A stretch of DNA of 64,000 bases, taken from JALONH01 sp046329235 (GTDB lineage Bacteria > Bacteroidota > Bacteroidia > Cytophagales > Cytophagaceae). Within the stretch, counting starts at the first letter, position 1. Each line of letters opens with the position of its first letter. Location: assembly GCA_046329235.1 (NCBI GenBank), contig JAXLVA010000001.1:1364001-1428000 (forward strand), written 5' to 3'. A program made the position numbers and the translations under genes. The notes beneath the pieces are model-generated. The model searched no databases and was not told the DNA's origin. It worked only from the letters and a program-made list of their open reading frames with translations. Below, piece by piece: positions 27,452 through 36,424 of the stretch.

Positions 27452-28408
27452 TTATTTTAATTGCTTCGCAGCTTCAGTAAGCTTAGGCAATACTTCAAAC
27501 AAGTCGCCTACGATACCATAATCTGCCGCCTTAAAGAAAGGAGCCTCCGGATCTTTGTTGATGACAACAATACACTTAGAAGAATTCACTCCTGCTAAGT
27601 GCTGAATAGCCCCGGAAATTCCGACTGCAATATATAAATTTGGAGCTACTTTTACACCTGTTTGTCCTACGTGTTCATGGTGTGGTCTCCAATCCATATC
27701 CGATACCGGCTTAGAACATCCGGTAGCAGCACCGATTGTTTTAGCTAAATCCAATATTACCCCCCAATTCTCTGGCCCTTTTAAACCACGACCTCCGGAA
27801 ACTACAATTTCAGCTTCCGTAAGTAATAAATCTCCACTAGCTTTTTCAACTGAGGTAGATTTCACTTTTGTATCTACAGCACTTAAACTTGGCGTAAAGT
27901 TTTCCACAGATGCTTCTCCGGCACCTTCTGTACCTTGATATGCATTCTTGGCAAGCGTTATAATTTTAATATCGGAAGTCAATTCAACAGTTGCAGAGGC
28001 TTTACCGGTGAAGATTGATTTCTTCACTTTGAATCCTGCGGATGTATCCGGTAATTCTGTGACACCTGAAGCTACACCTGCTTTTAATGCAATCGCTACT
28101 TTACCTGTAATGGAATCTACCAAAACTGATTTTGGAAGAACTACTACTTTAGCCCCCGTTTTCTTCACCGCTTCTACTACAGCTGTTCCGATTGCCATAG
28201 CGGATGCCGGACAATCTGCCGCATTTAATACAACCGAAGCTCCAAATTTACCTAATGTTTTTAATTGATCAGATGGAATGGAACCGGTTGCAACAGCAGT
28301 AACGCTACCCCCTACCTTGTTGGCTACTTCTTTAGCATAAGATACCGCATCTAAAGATGATTTTTTTATTTCCGTTCCGTTGGATTCTATATATACTACT
28401 ACTGACAT
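27452..28408 (-). CDS. etfA: Electron transfer flavoprotein subunit alpha
   Basis: A 318-residue subunit of the ETF heterodimer, which takes electrons from acyl-CoA dehydrogenases and passes them to ETF-quinone oxidoreductase. The FAD-binding C-terminal domain is clear: VSGGRGLKGPENW, HEHVGQTGVKVAPNLYIAVGISGAIQHLAG and VVINKDPEAPFFKAADYGIVGD. It follows etfB by 45 bp. Confidence 0.95.
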   Translation of the reverse strand: MSVVVYIESNGTEIKKSSLDAVSYAKEVANKVGGSVTAVATGSIPSDQLKTLGKFGASVVLNAADCPASAMAIGTAVVEAVKKTGAKVVVLPKSVLVDSITGKVAIALKAGVASGVTELPDTSAGFKVKKSIFTGKASATVELTSDIKIITLAKNAYQGTEGAGEASVENFTPSLSAVDTKVKSTSVEKASGDLLLTEAEIVVSGGRGLKGPENWGVILDLAKTIGAATGCSKPVSDMDWRPHHEHVGQTGVKVAPNLYIAVGISGAIQHLAGVNSSKCIVVINKDPEAPFFKAADYGIVGDLFEVLPKLTEAAKQLK

Positions 28409-28453
28409 AAGTTTAATCTTTTTAAGAGTGAATAATGAAGAGGTGTTTTAGGG

Positions 28454-29191
28454 TTAGATTACTTTCGCTTCGTTGCGAAGTAAAGTCCACAACTCACCCG
28501 GATTTGCAGGGTCTATCATTTTGCAAGCACCTTTTGCCGGAGGCAAAGAATATCCCGCATAAGTTACTCCACTATTTACCGCAACAGGTTCTACCACTTT
28601 TAATGGCTTGGTACGAGCGGACATAATACCACGCATATTAGGGATTTTCCATTCTGCAATTGGTTCTTGACAACCTGCTACAAATGGCAAATCACATTCC
28701 ACGTATTCTTTTCCACCCTCAATTTCTTTAGACATTTTAGCTTTACTACCTTCTATGTCTAATTTCATAATGGGAGTAATACAAGGAAGACCTAATAATT
28801 CAGCCACCATACCATGAACCATGCCTCCATTATAATCGATTGATTCACGACCCATTAATATCAAGTCATAATTCTCTGCCTTTGCAATGGCAGCAATCTG
28901 CTCTGCAACGAACATTGAATCTTTAGCTTCTGAGTTCACACGAATGGCATCATCCGCACCTATCGCTAAGGCTTTACGAATAGTAGGCTCTGTATCTGCT
29001 GTACCAATATTGATTACAGTTACAGTACCACCTAACTGTTCTTTTAATTCTACAGCTCTGGATAAAGCATATTCATCATAAGGACCGATAATATATTGCA
29101 CACCGTTTGAATCAAACGATGAATTATTGTCTTTAAAATTAATTTTGGAGGTAGTATCAGGAACGTGGGTGATACAAACTAAAATCTTCAT
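28454..29191 (-). CDS. etfB: Electron transfer flavoprotein subunit beta
   Basis: A 245-residue subunit with the adenine-nucleotide-binding fold. Typical features are the N-terminal KILVCITHVPDT, DEYALSRAVELKE and the signature LPFVAGCQEPIAEWKIPNMRGIMSARTKPL, read in pieces around residues 165-200. It is the first gene of the etfB-etfA-DUF151 transcription unit. Confidence 0.95.
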   Translation of the reverse strand: MKILVCITHVPDTTSKINFKDNNSSFDSNGVQYIIGPYDEYALSRAVELKEQLGGTVTVINIGTADTEPTIRKALAIGADDAIRVNSEAKDSMFVAEQIAAIAKAENYDLILMGRESIDYNGGMVHGMVAELLGLPCITPIMKLDIEGSKAKMSKEIEGGKEYVECDLPFVAGCQEPIAEWKIPNMRGIMSARTKPLKVVEPVAVNSGVTYAGYSLPPAKGACKMIDPANPGELWTLLRNEAKVI

Positions 29192-29322
29192 TCTACTTTC
29201 CTTTATTTTTAAGTGAAACAGTTAACTTTGTAAGAATCCGGAGATGGATTCAATTTATTATATTTAACTTAATTCTCGCATAAAAGTTTCAATTTTTGTA
29301 TAAAGATTTGTAAAAAACTCAG

Positions 29323-29637
29323 ATGACAAGACTAGACCAATTACTTCAGTTATTTCAAGACGATAAGAATGACCCGTTTATTGCTTATGGAATCGCACTT
29401 GAATACTTGAAAACAGATGCCTATAAGGCAAATGAATGGTTTACTACATTGTTAAATAATTTTCCAGACTACCTCCCTACCTATTATCACGCAGCACATT
29501 TTTTTGCTGAACAGAATAATCCCGATAAGGCTATTGACACTTTTGAAAAAGGCATCCTACTTGCCCAAAAACAAGGAAACCTAAAAACTTTAGCCGAGCT
29601 AAAAAACGCCCTACTTAACTTAGAACTAGATCTTTAA
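29323..29637 (+). CDS. Small tetratricopeptide-repeat protein
   Basis: A 104-residue helical protein with about two and a half TPR-like repeats (NDPFIAYGIALEYLKT, YLPTYYHAAHFFAEQNNPDKAIDTFEKGI). No signal peptide is seen. It stands alone, divergent from etfB and upstream of the sulfur operon. Presumably a protein-interaction module; partner unknown. Confidence 0.7.
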   Translation: MTRLDQLLQLFQDDKNDPFIAYGIALEYLKTDAYKANEWFTTLLNNFPDYLPTYYHAAHFFAEQNNPDKAIDTFEKGILLAQKQGNLKTLAELKNALLNLELDL

Positions 29638-29689
29638 TATCTATCCATTCCCCTTCTAATAGATTTTTTTTCCGGTGATGAACTTTTTG

Positions 29690-29711
29690 TATATGAAAAT
29701 ATGTTCATATA
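29690..29711 (+). promoter_or_regulatory. Operator palindrome upstream of the ArsR-family gene
   Basis: TATATGAA (29690-29697) and TTCATATA (29704-29711) form a perfect 8-bp inverted repeat with a 6-bp spacer, resembling ArsR/SmtB-family operators. It ends 22 bp before the arsR ATG, which suits autorepression of the sulfur operon. Confidence 0.75.
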
Positions 29712-29733
29712 TTGTACTAATCATTCATTAGTT

Positions 29734-30042
29734 ATGAAAACAAAGACATCAACTATAGAACCGGAGAAATTGGAAAAGGCCGCCTACATATTAAAAACGA
29801 TTGCGCATCCTTTACGATTATCCATTGTAGAGTGGCTCACCATGCACGAAGAACTTTCGGTAGGTACACTTTGTGAATTTCTAGATTCCGAGCAATCACT
29901 AGTCTCTCATCACTTACAAAACATGCGATTGAAAGGATTATTGGTAGCAAGAAAAGAAGGAACGAGTATCTTCTACTCTTTAAAAGAAAAAAATCTTTCG
30001 AACATCATTCGTTGTGTAGAACAATGTGATTGTAATATGTAA
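29734..30042 (+). CDS. ArsR/SmtB-family transcriptional regulator (likely persulfide-sensing)
   Basis: A 102-residue winged-helix repressor (AHPLRLSIVEWL, SEQSLVSHHLQNMRLKGLL). I chose the ATG at 29734, since an upstream in-frame ATG at 29701 lies inside the operator palindrome. Cysteines are at 47, 94, 98 and 100. Cys47 in the helix after the first beta-turn plus a C-terminal cysteine matches the dithiol pair of SqrR/BigR persulfide sensors (inference). It leads an operon of persulfide-handling genes, which supports that sensing role over arsenite or zinc. Confidence 0.85.
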   Translation: MKTKTSTIEPEKLEKAAYILKTIAHPLRLSIVEWLTMHEELSVGTLCEFLDSEQSLVSHHLQNMRLKGLLVARKEGTSIFYSLKEKNLSNIIRCVEQCDCNM

Positions 30043-30048
30043 TAAAAC

Positions 30049-30852
30049 ATGCAAGCACTACCTTACATAGGATTAATTATCATGGGACTTATCATAGGTC
30101 TTATGGGCAGTGGCGGATCCATCATTACGATTCCGATATTAGTGTACGGCTTCAAACTAGCACCATTAATAGCAACCACGTACTCCTTGTTAATCGTTGC
30201 TGTAACTAGCTCCGTAGGTGCTATTTCATATGTAAAAAAGAAAGAGTATAGTTATAAAATTGCATTATTATTTGTTATTCCTTCCCTAATCAGTGTGGTT
30301 ATTACTCGTTACTGGCTAGTACCCGCAATACCTGATTTAATCACATTACCGGGAGATATACAAGTAAGCAAAGATCACTTCACCATGTTAATATTTGCTA
30401 TGTTTATGCTAGCCGCATGTTACAGCATGTTAACAGGCAACATACATAAACCCAATCAATCTTTAGGTATCAAACATTATTATGGATGGATACCGGTAGA
30501 AGGAATCGTCATTGGATTTGTAACGGGATTAACCGGAGCCGGAGGTGGTTTTCTAATCATCCCCTCTTTAGTAGTGTTAAACAAAATGCCAATGAGAAAA
30601 GCCGTAGGCACTTCCTTATTAATCATTGCCATCAACTCTATTGTTGGCTTTATTAGTGACCCTCAAAAACAAACCATCGACCCTAAAATAATATTGCTTG
30701 CCATCCTCTTCACTATACTTGGTGTACTTGGTGGAAGTAAAATAAACAGTAACATTCAACCAGAAAAACTTAAACCTGCCTTTGGATGGTTTATCCTTAT
30801 CGTAGGTCTTGTCATCTTATATACAGAATTAACAACAACATTGATCATTTAA
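30049..30852 (+). CDS. TSUP family transporter (TauE/SafE sulfite exporter type)
   Basis: A 267-residue membrane protein with two pseudo-repeats, each starting with a glycine-rich loop (IGLMGSGGSIITIPILVYG and VTGLTGAGGGFLIIPSLV), the TSUP hallmark. The family exports sulfite, thiosulfate or sulfonates. It lies 6 bp after the arsR-type gene and 11 bp before the persulfide dioxygenase gene, so export of sulfite produced by that enzyme is a natural role (inference). Confidence 0.88.
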   Translation: MQALPYIGLIIMGLIIGLMGSGGSIITIPILVYGFKLAPLIATTYSLLIVAVTSSVGAISYVKKKEYSYKIALLFVIPSLISVVITRYWLVPAIPDLITLPGDIQVSKDHFTMLIFAMFMLAACYSMLTGNIHKPNQSLGIKHYYGWIPVEGIVIGFVTGLTGAGGGFLIIPSLVVLNKMPMRKAVGTSLLIIAINSIVGFISDPQKQTIDPKIILLAILFTILGVLGGSKINSNIQPEKLKPAFGWFILIVGLVILYTELTTTLII

Positions 30853-30863
30853 TATTAAGTCTT

Positions 30864-32288
30864 ATGAAAGTAGAACAATTATATACCGGATGTTTAGCTG
30901 AAGCAGCTTATTATATAGAATCCAATGGAGAAGCGGTTATCATTGATCCTCTTCGTGAAACGAAACCATATCTTCAAAAATTAGCTCGTAATGAAGCAAA
31001 GCTAAAATATATTTTAGAAACACATTTTCACGCAGACTTTGTTTCCGGTCACGTAGATTTAGCTAAAGCTACCGGAGCAACGATTGTATATGGCCCTAAT
31101 GCCAGTACAGGATTCAACAGCCACTCCGCTAAAGATGGTGAAATATTAAAAGTAGGTAATATCACCATTGAAGTATTACACACTCCCGGACACACCATGG
31201 AGTCTACTACTTACTTATTAAGAGATGAGAAAGGAAAAGCTTACTCCATATTCACCGGAGATACTTTATTCATCGGAGATGTAGGTCGTCCGGACTTAGC
31301 TATCAAAGGCACTGTCACTGAGAAAGATTTAGCAGGAATGTTATACGATTCTTTAAACACTAAAATCAAAACATTACCAGATAACGTTATCGTTTATCCG
31401 GGACACGGTGCCGGTTCTGCTTGTGGTAAAAACATGAGCAAAGACACCTATGATACGTTAGGAAATCAAAAAGATACCAACTACGCTTTAAAAGCAACGA
31501 ACAAAGATCAATTTGTAGAACAAGTACTGGACGGTTTAACACCTCCTCCTTCCTATTTCAGCGCTAATGCTATGTTAAATAAAGAAGGCTATCAAAACGT
31601 GGATGAAGTAGTAAAAACAGGCACTATGCCATTATCCGTTGTTGATTTTGAAATCATGCAACAGAATACACATGCCATCATTCTTGACACACGTAATCCG
31701 GTGGAGTTTAAACAAGGATTTATCCCGGGCTCAATTAACGTGGGTTTAGATGGTCAATTTGCTCCATGGACAGCTACTTTAATTCCGGAACTTCATCATC
31801 CTATTTTATTGATAACAGATGAAAACAAACAAGATGAAGCGGTGTTACGAATGGCACGTGTAGGTTTTGATAATATCATAGGTTACCTGGAAGGAGGCTT
31901 CTCTTCTTGGTCAAATGCCAACAAACCAATAGACACCATCCCAACTATTACACCTAAAGAGTTGAAAAAGAAATTATATGAAGGAGTACAAGTAATTGAT
32001 TTACGTCGTAACAACGAATATGAAAAAGGTCACTTGGAAGAAGCTACCCATTTGCCATTGGACTACATTGATGAATGGACAAACCAATTAGACAAAAACA
32101 AAACGTATTACTTACACTGTGCTGGTGGATACCGTTCTGTGATAGCGGAATCAATCTTACGTACTCGCGGATTTAACAACTTGGTTGATATCGAAGGTGG
32201 CTTCTCTAACATCGACAAAGAAGTAGGTATAACTACTCTTAAAAAACAAGGCTGGTTAAAATCTTTATTCTCCTTTATCAAAAATTAA
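30864..32288 (+). CDS. CstB-like persulfide dioxygenase with two rhodanese domains
   Basis: A 474-residue fusion. Residues 1-~250 form an ETHE1-type metallo-beta-lactamase persulfide dioxygenase (THFHADFVSGH with His54/His56, YPGHGAGSACGKN). Residues ~270-365 form a rhodanese-like domain with no catalytic cysteine (LLITDENKQDEA in the loop position). Residues ~375-470 form an active-type rhodanese (HCAGGYRS). This PDO-pseudorhodanese-rhodanese order matches S. aureus CstB (family knowledge). The open frame extends upstream to 30786; I chose ATG 30864 because MKVEQLYTG is the usual N-terminus. Confidence 0.9.
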   Translation: MKVEQLYTGCLAEAAYYIESNGEAVIIDPLRETKPYLQKLARNEAKLKYILETHFHADFVSGHVDLAKATGATIVYGPNASTGFNSHSAKDGEILKVGNITIEVLHTPGHTMESTTYLLRDEKGKAYSIFTGDTLFIGDVGRPDLAIKGTVTEKDLAGMLYDSLNTKIKTLPDNVIVYPGHGAGSACGKNMSKDTYDTLGNQKDTNYALKATNKDQFVEQVLDGLTPPPSYFSANAMLNKEGYQNVDEVVKTGTMPLSVVDFEIMQQNTHAIILDTRNPVEFKQGFIPGSINVGLDGQFAPWTATLIPELHHPILLITDENKQDEAVLRMARVGFDNIIGYLEGGFSSWSNANKPIDTIPTITPKELKKKLYEGVQVIDLRRNNEYEKGHLEEATHLPLDYIDEWTNQLDKNKTYYLHCAGGYRSVIAESILRTRGFNNLVDIEGGFSNIDKEVGITTLKKQGWLKSLFSFIKN

Positions 32289-32310
32289 ACAATTGCATTA
32301 TAACCGTTAT

Positions 32311-32700
32311 ATGAAAACTAAAATCTTATTACTTATTGGTGTTATTTCAAGTCTAACTTTTTTACGTTGTAATCAAGTCAACGGCCAGCAAACTCAAAGT
32401 CCTACTGTATATCAACAAAATCTACAAAAAGATACAGCAGCAATACTGGTAGACGTTAGAACTCCGGAAGAGTATGCCAATGGACATTTAAAAAATGCCA
32501 TTAACATTAATTATTACGACGCTTCCTTCATGAAACAAATGGCCGCTTTATCTAAAGACAAAACAATATATGTTTATTGTAGAAGTGGTGGTCGTTCCGG
32601 GAAAGCAACACAAGAATTAACACAAGCGGGATACAAAGTAGTAGATATGGCCGGAGGCATCACTGCTTGGGAAAGCAATGGATTACCAGTTGTGAAATAA
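32311..32700 (+). CDS. Exported rhodanese-like protein
   Basis: A 129-residue single-domain rhodanese with an N-terminal export signal (KILLLIGVISSLTFL). A cysteine at about residue 20 is preceded by Arg, so a lipoprotein is possible but the lipobox is poor. The active-site loop is YCRSGGRSG and the domain start is DVRTPEEYANGHL. I chose the ATG at 32311 over a TTG at 32293. It probably carries sulfane sulfur in the periplasm as part of the same operon. Confidence 0.85.
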   Translation: MKTKILLLIGVISSLTFLRCNQVNGQQTQSPTVYQQNLQKDTAAILVDVRTPEEYANGHLKNAININYYDASFMKQMAALSKDKTIYVYCRSGGRSGKATQELTQAGYKVVDMAGGITAWESNGLPVVK

Positions 32701-32716
32701 TAAAACTATCGAAGCT

Positions 32717-33022
32717 ATGAAAGGTAATTTCAACGAATTAATACAATCTAAAACACCGGTACTAATAGATTTCTATGCCGACTGGTGTGGCCCTTGTAAA
32801 GCTTTAGCTCCCGAACTTCAGAAGCTAGCAGACAAAATGGATGAGTCACTTCGCATCATAAAAATAAACGTAGATAAAAACCCTGCGGCAGCACAAGCTT
32901 ACCAAGTCAGAGGGGTACCTACTTTATTATTATTTCAAAATGGACAACTGTTATGGAGAACCTCCGGTTATATGACAGAACGTCAATTAGAGGATACTAT
33001 TAAAGCGAAGACAAAAAGTTGA
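32717..33022 (+). CDS. Thioredoxin
   Basis: A 101-residue thioredoxin with the canonical active site DWCGPCKAL and the cis-proline GVPTLLLF. There is no signal peptide, so it is cytosolic. It is the last gene of the sulfur operon. A role in releasing sulfide from protein persulfides is likely from context (inference), though it could also be a general thioredoxin. Confidence 0.92.
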   Translation: MKGNFNELIQSKTPVLIDFYADWCGPCKALAPELQKLADKMDESLRIIKINVDKNPAAAQAYQVRGVPTLLLFQNGQLLWRTSGYMTERQLEDTIKAKTKS

Positions 33023-33240
33023 AAGTTCAAGGTTTAATTAGCTTAAAGCTGAAGGCCGAAGGCAGTTTATTTCTTTGATAACAAACAGCTGAGAACGGTC
33101 ATATCAACCTTCAAGGTTTTAAAACACCTTGAAGGTTTAATTCACACCCATAATTCATTCCGTTTCAGCCGTGGTGCGTTTCCCCACGCAACACCCATCA
33201 TTCATTCCGTCACGTGAAGACACGTGCCGGGGTAACAAAA
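33023..33240. repeat. Intergenic block of hairpins and short direct repeats
   Basis: A perfect 12-bp inverted repeat (AACCTTCAAGGT at 33106-33117, ACCTTGAAGGTT at 33126-33137) is followed by a 20-bp direct repeat with one mismatch (ACACCCATAATTCATTCCGT at 33144-33163 and the copy at 33191-33210). CACGTG occurs twice around a 4-base loop at 33211-33226. No coding frame is seen. It looks like a REP/MITE-type or remnant intergenic element. Confidence 0.6.
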
Positions 33241-33276
33241 AAATAAAGCCTTAAGAAATCTTAAGGCTTTATTTTT
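33241..33276. terminator. Bidirectional Rho-independent terminator
   Basis: AAATAAAGCCTTAAGA (33241-33256) pairs with TCTTAAGGCTTTATTT (33259-33274). It lies between the sulfur operon and the convergent dnaB gene and touches the last codon of dnaB. Confidence 0.9.
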
Positions 33277-34837
33277 AGAATGGCGCGGGTTCACTTGGAT
33301 CGTCGTCCCTATTGTTTAACTTCGAACTAAAGGTTTTACCGGCAAAGAAATTATTCGCATCACCTCCTCCACTATTGCCTTCGCTCAACTGATTCGTATA
33401 ATCCGTATCCCCGTACTCACCACCTAAATCAGCGAACTTAGTATACTTATCGATGTATCGAAGTTTTACCGTTTCTAAAGAACCGTTACGGTGTTTAGCA
33501 ATGATAACTTCCCCCACACCTTTCGTTGGATTACCTTCTTCATCTGTTTCAATTTTATAGTATTCCGGACGATACAAGAAACAAACAATATCCGCATCCT
33601 GTTCGATCGCACCGGACTCACGTAAGTCAGATAATTGCGGTCGCTTGTCACCACCACGTGTTTCCACCGCACGACTCAACTGTGATAAGGCTATCACCGG
33701 AACATCTAATTCTTTGGCCAATCCTTTTAAGGAACGAGAAATCGCTGAAATCTCTTGTTCACGATTACCGGGACCGCCACCTTTACCGCTATCGGCTGTC
33801 ATCAACTGCAAGTAATCGATGATGATTAGTTGGATATCGTGCTTTTGTTTTAAACGTCTCGCTTTCGTTCTTAATTCACGAATACTCAAACCCGGAGTAT
33901 CATCAATGAAAATAGGTGCTGAAGTTAATGGAGCAATCTTATGATGTAATTGCTGCCACTCATATTCTTCTAACTTACCTGTACGAATTTTCTTACTTTC
34001 TAACTCAGCTTCTGCTGCAATCAAACGATTCACCAACTGCACCGCCGACATCTCTAAGGAGAATAAAGCAACACCTTTCTTAAACGTCACCGCTGCATTA
34101 CGCATAGCAGATAAAACGAAGGCCGTCTTACCCATACCAGGACGAGCCGCCATGATAATCAAATCACTTTTTTGCCATCCGGAAGTAACACGATCCAAAT
34201 CTAAGAAACCACTTGGTACACCCGTTAAACCTGTATCTTGATTTTTCTTTTCTTGAAGTTCGCGTAAAGCTTGACCTACTAACGATTTCATCTCCGCATA
34301 GTTCTTACGAATATTGGATTCGGAAACGCGATATAGTTCTTTTTCTGTTTTATCTAACAAATCAAAAACGTCTGTCGTATCTTCAAAGGCATCTTTATGA
34401 ATAGAAGATGCGATGGAAATCAACTCACGCTTAATAGACATCTCCGCTACGATACGAGCGTGGTACTCGATGTTCGCTGCAGAGGACACTTTGGTAGTAA
34501 GCTCTGTAATGTAATACGCCCCACCTACGATTTCTAATTCACCTTTGGTACGAAGTAAATTCACCACCGTGATTAAGTCGATAGGCTGCGAGGTATCAAA
34601 TAATTCCAGTACAGATTTATAAATAATCTGATTCGCTTCTTTATAAAAACTTTCTGCTTGTAAAATATCAATGACGTTAGTCAACGCATCACGCTCTAAC
34701 AACAAAGCACCCAATACAGCTTCCTCCACCTCTGTTGCTTGAGGAGGTAACTTTCCTAGGCCCTGAATAATTTCATTCACTACACTACCCTTACGAGTAG
34801 GTACACCCACACTTCTTCTCGATCTGTCTATTTCCAT
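33275..34837 (-). CDS. dnaB: Replicative DNA helicase DnaB
   Basis: A 520-residue helicase with the N-terminal DnaB domain (starting LPPQATEVEEAVLGALL) and a RecA-like C-terminal motor. Walker A is AARPGMGKTAF, Walker B is IIIDYLQLM, and the QLSRAVETRGGDKRPQLSDLRESGAIEQDAD motif is present in segments. An acidic/glycine-rich tail of about 50 residues follows. It unwinds DNA at the replication fork. Monocistronic by context. No intein is present. Confidence 0.97.
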   Translation of the reverse strand: MEIDRSRRSVGVPTRKGSVVNEIIQGLGKLPPQATEVEEAVLGALLLERDALTNVIDILQAESFYKEANQIIYKSVLELFDTSQPIDLITVVNLLRTKGELEIVGGAYYITELTTKVSSAANIEYHARIVAEMSIKRELISIASSIHKDAFEDTTDVFDLLDKTEKELYRVSESNIRKNYAEMKSLVGQALRELQEKKNQDTGLTGVPSGFLDLDRVTSGWQKSDLIIMAARPGMGKTAFVLSAMRNAAVTFKKGVALFSLEMSAVQLVNRLIAAEAELESKKIRTGKLEEYEWQQLHHKIAPLTSAPIFIDDTPGLSIRELRTKARRLKQKHDIQLIIIDYLQLMTADSGKGGGPGNREQEISAISRSLKGLAKELDVPVIALSQLSRAVETRGGDKRPQLSDLRESGAIEQDADIVCFLYRPEYYKIETDEEGNPTKGVGEVIIAKHRNGSLETVKLRYIDKYTKFADLGGEYGDTDYTNQLSEGNSGGGDANNFFAGKTFSSKLNNRDDDPSEPAPF

Positions 34838-35025
34838 ACTATAACAAATCTACTTTTTTCCTTTAGGATATATACGTTCATTCATTGGCAGTTATAACAC
34901 CTTTTTGCACTTACTTATTAACATTCACCATTACCAAATTCCATACTTGCACTTATAATCAACAGGTTACTATTTATATAACAAAACCTAGACGGTGTAA
35001 AATTCCCATTTCTGACGAATTCTTT

Positions 35026-35033
35026 TAAATTTG
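35026..35033 (+). promoter_or_regulatory. Possible -7 box upstream of the mpl-like gene
   Basis: TAAATTTG fits TAnnTTTG and lies 18 bp before the ATG at 35051. A matching -33 element is not obvious. Confidence 0.3.
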
Positions 35034-35050
35034 TTTAGATTAGAAAAGGT

Positions 35051-36421
35051 ATGTCTGACAAACGTGTACATTTTATAGCCATAGGTGGTGCAGTTATGCA
35101 CAATTTGGCTTTAGCGCTTCATAATATGGGGTATCAAGTGAGTGGTTCCGATGATGAAATTTTTGAACCCTCCAAAACAAGATTAGCTGCCAAAGGTTTG
35201 CTTCCAGAACAGATGGGATGGTATCCGGAGAAAATCACTTCTGATATCAACGCTATCATTTTGGGTATGCATGCTCGTAAAGACAATCCGGAATTACTTC
35301 GTGCACAAGAATTAGGATTAAAGATTTATTCCTTCCCTCAATACATTTACGAACAGTCTAAAAACAAACAACGCATTGTTATTGCCGGTAGTCATGGTAA
35401 AACCACCATTACTTCCATGATTATGCATGTGTTGAATTATCATAAAAAAGATTTCGACTACTTAGTTGGAGCTAAGATTGAAGGTTTTGAAACGATGGTA
35501 CGCATCTCGGATGCACCTATTATCATCATTGAAGGAGATGAATACTTAACCTCTCCGTTAGATTTAACTCCTAAGTTCTTACACTACAAACATCACATCG
35601 GGGTAATTTCAGGTATTGCTTGGGATCACATCAACGTGTACCCAACCTTCGAATCTTATGTATCACAATTTGATGCTTTTGCTGATAGCACACCTAAAGG
35701 CGGTATTTTGATATTCTCTGAGTCGGATGACTTAGCTACCTTAATTGGTAACAAAGAAAGAGCAGATGTAACAGCAATTGAATACAAAGCTCATCCGCAT
35801 GATATCATGGATGGTATTACTTACTTAAATACCGACATGCGTAAAGTTCCTTTGCAAGTATTTGGTAAACATAACTTAAAAAACATTTCAGCAGCCTTAG
35901 AAGTGTGCTTAAAAGTAGGCATCACCAAACCTATGTTCTATGAAGCCATGGAGCAGTTCAAAGGAGCTGCGAATCGCTTAGAATTAGTAGGAAGAAAGAA
36001 TAATAAAGTAGTGTTTAAAGACTTTGCTCATGCTCCAAGTAAACTTAAAGCAACTTCTAAAGCGGTAAAAAAACAATTCCCAAATCATAAATTGGTAGCT
36101 GTTCTTGAACTTCACACCTTCAGTTCCTTGAACAAAGAATTCTTATCTCAATACAAAGACACTTACAAAACTCCGGATGAGCCTATCGTTTATTTCAGTC
36201 CGGAAACAGTGGCACATAAAAAACTAGCTACCATTACAGCGGAAGAAGTAAAAGAAGCTTTTGACAATCCTAAAGTACGTGTATTTACGGAAAGCAAAGC
36301 ACTGGAAGAATATCTAAAAAGCTTAAATTGGACAAACACCAATTTATTATTAATGAGTTCCGGAAATTTTGGAGGAATTAACATTAAAGAATTATCGGAA
36401 TTTGTATTAAATCAAAATTAA
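35051..36421 (+). CDS. mpl: Mur ligase family protein, Mpl type (muropeptide ligase)
   Basis: A 456-residue ATP-dependent ligase. The N-terminal Rossmann-like segment VHFIAIGGAVMHNLALAL resembles Mpl more than MurC. The ATP loop is IAGSHGKTTITSMI, followed by EGDEYLTS and the HNLKNISAALE and DFAHAPSKLKAT motifs. Mpl rejoins recovered L-Ala-D-Glu-mDAP tripeptide to UDP-MurNAc during peptidoglycan recycling. The exonuclease gene follows after 3 bp, forming a unit with glgB. Confidence 0.85.
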   Translation: MSDKRVHFIAIGGAVMHNLALALHNMGYQVSGSDDEIFEPSKTRLAAKGLLPEQMGWYPEKITSDINAIILGMHARKDNPELLRAQELGLKIYSFPQYIYEQSKNKQRIVIAGSHGKTTITSMIMHVLNYHKKDFDYLVGAKIEGFETMVRISDAPIIIIEGDEYLTSPLDLTPKFLHYKHHIGVISGIAWDHINVYPTFESYVSQFDAFADSTPKGGILIFSESDDLATLIGNKERADVTAIEYKAHPHDIMDGITYLNTDMRKVPLQVFGKHNLKNISAALEVCLKVGITKPMFYEAMEQFKGAANRLELVGRKNNKVVFKDFAHAPSKLKATSKAVKKQFPNHKLVAVLELHTFSSLNKEFLSQYKDTYKTPDEPIVYFSPETVAHKKLATITAEEVKEAFDNPKVRVFTESKALEEYLKSLNWTNTNLLLMSSGNFGGINIKELSEFVLNQN

Positions 36422-36424
36422 AAC

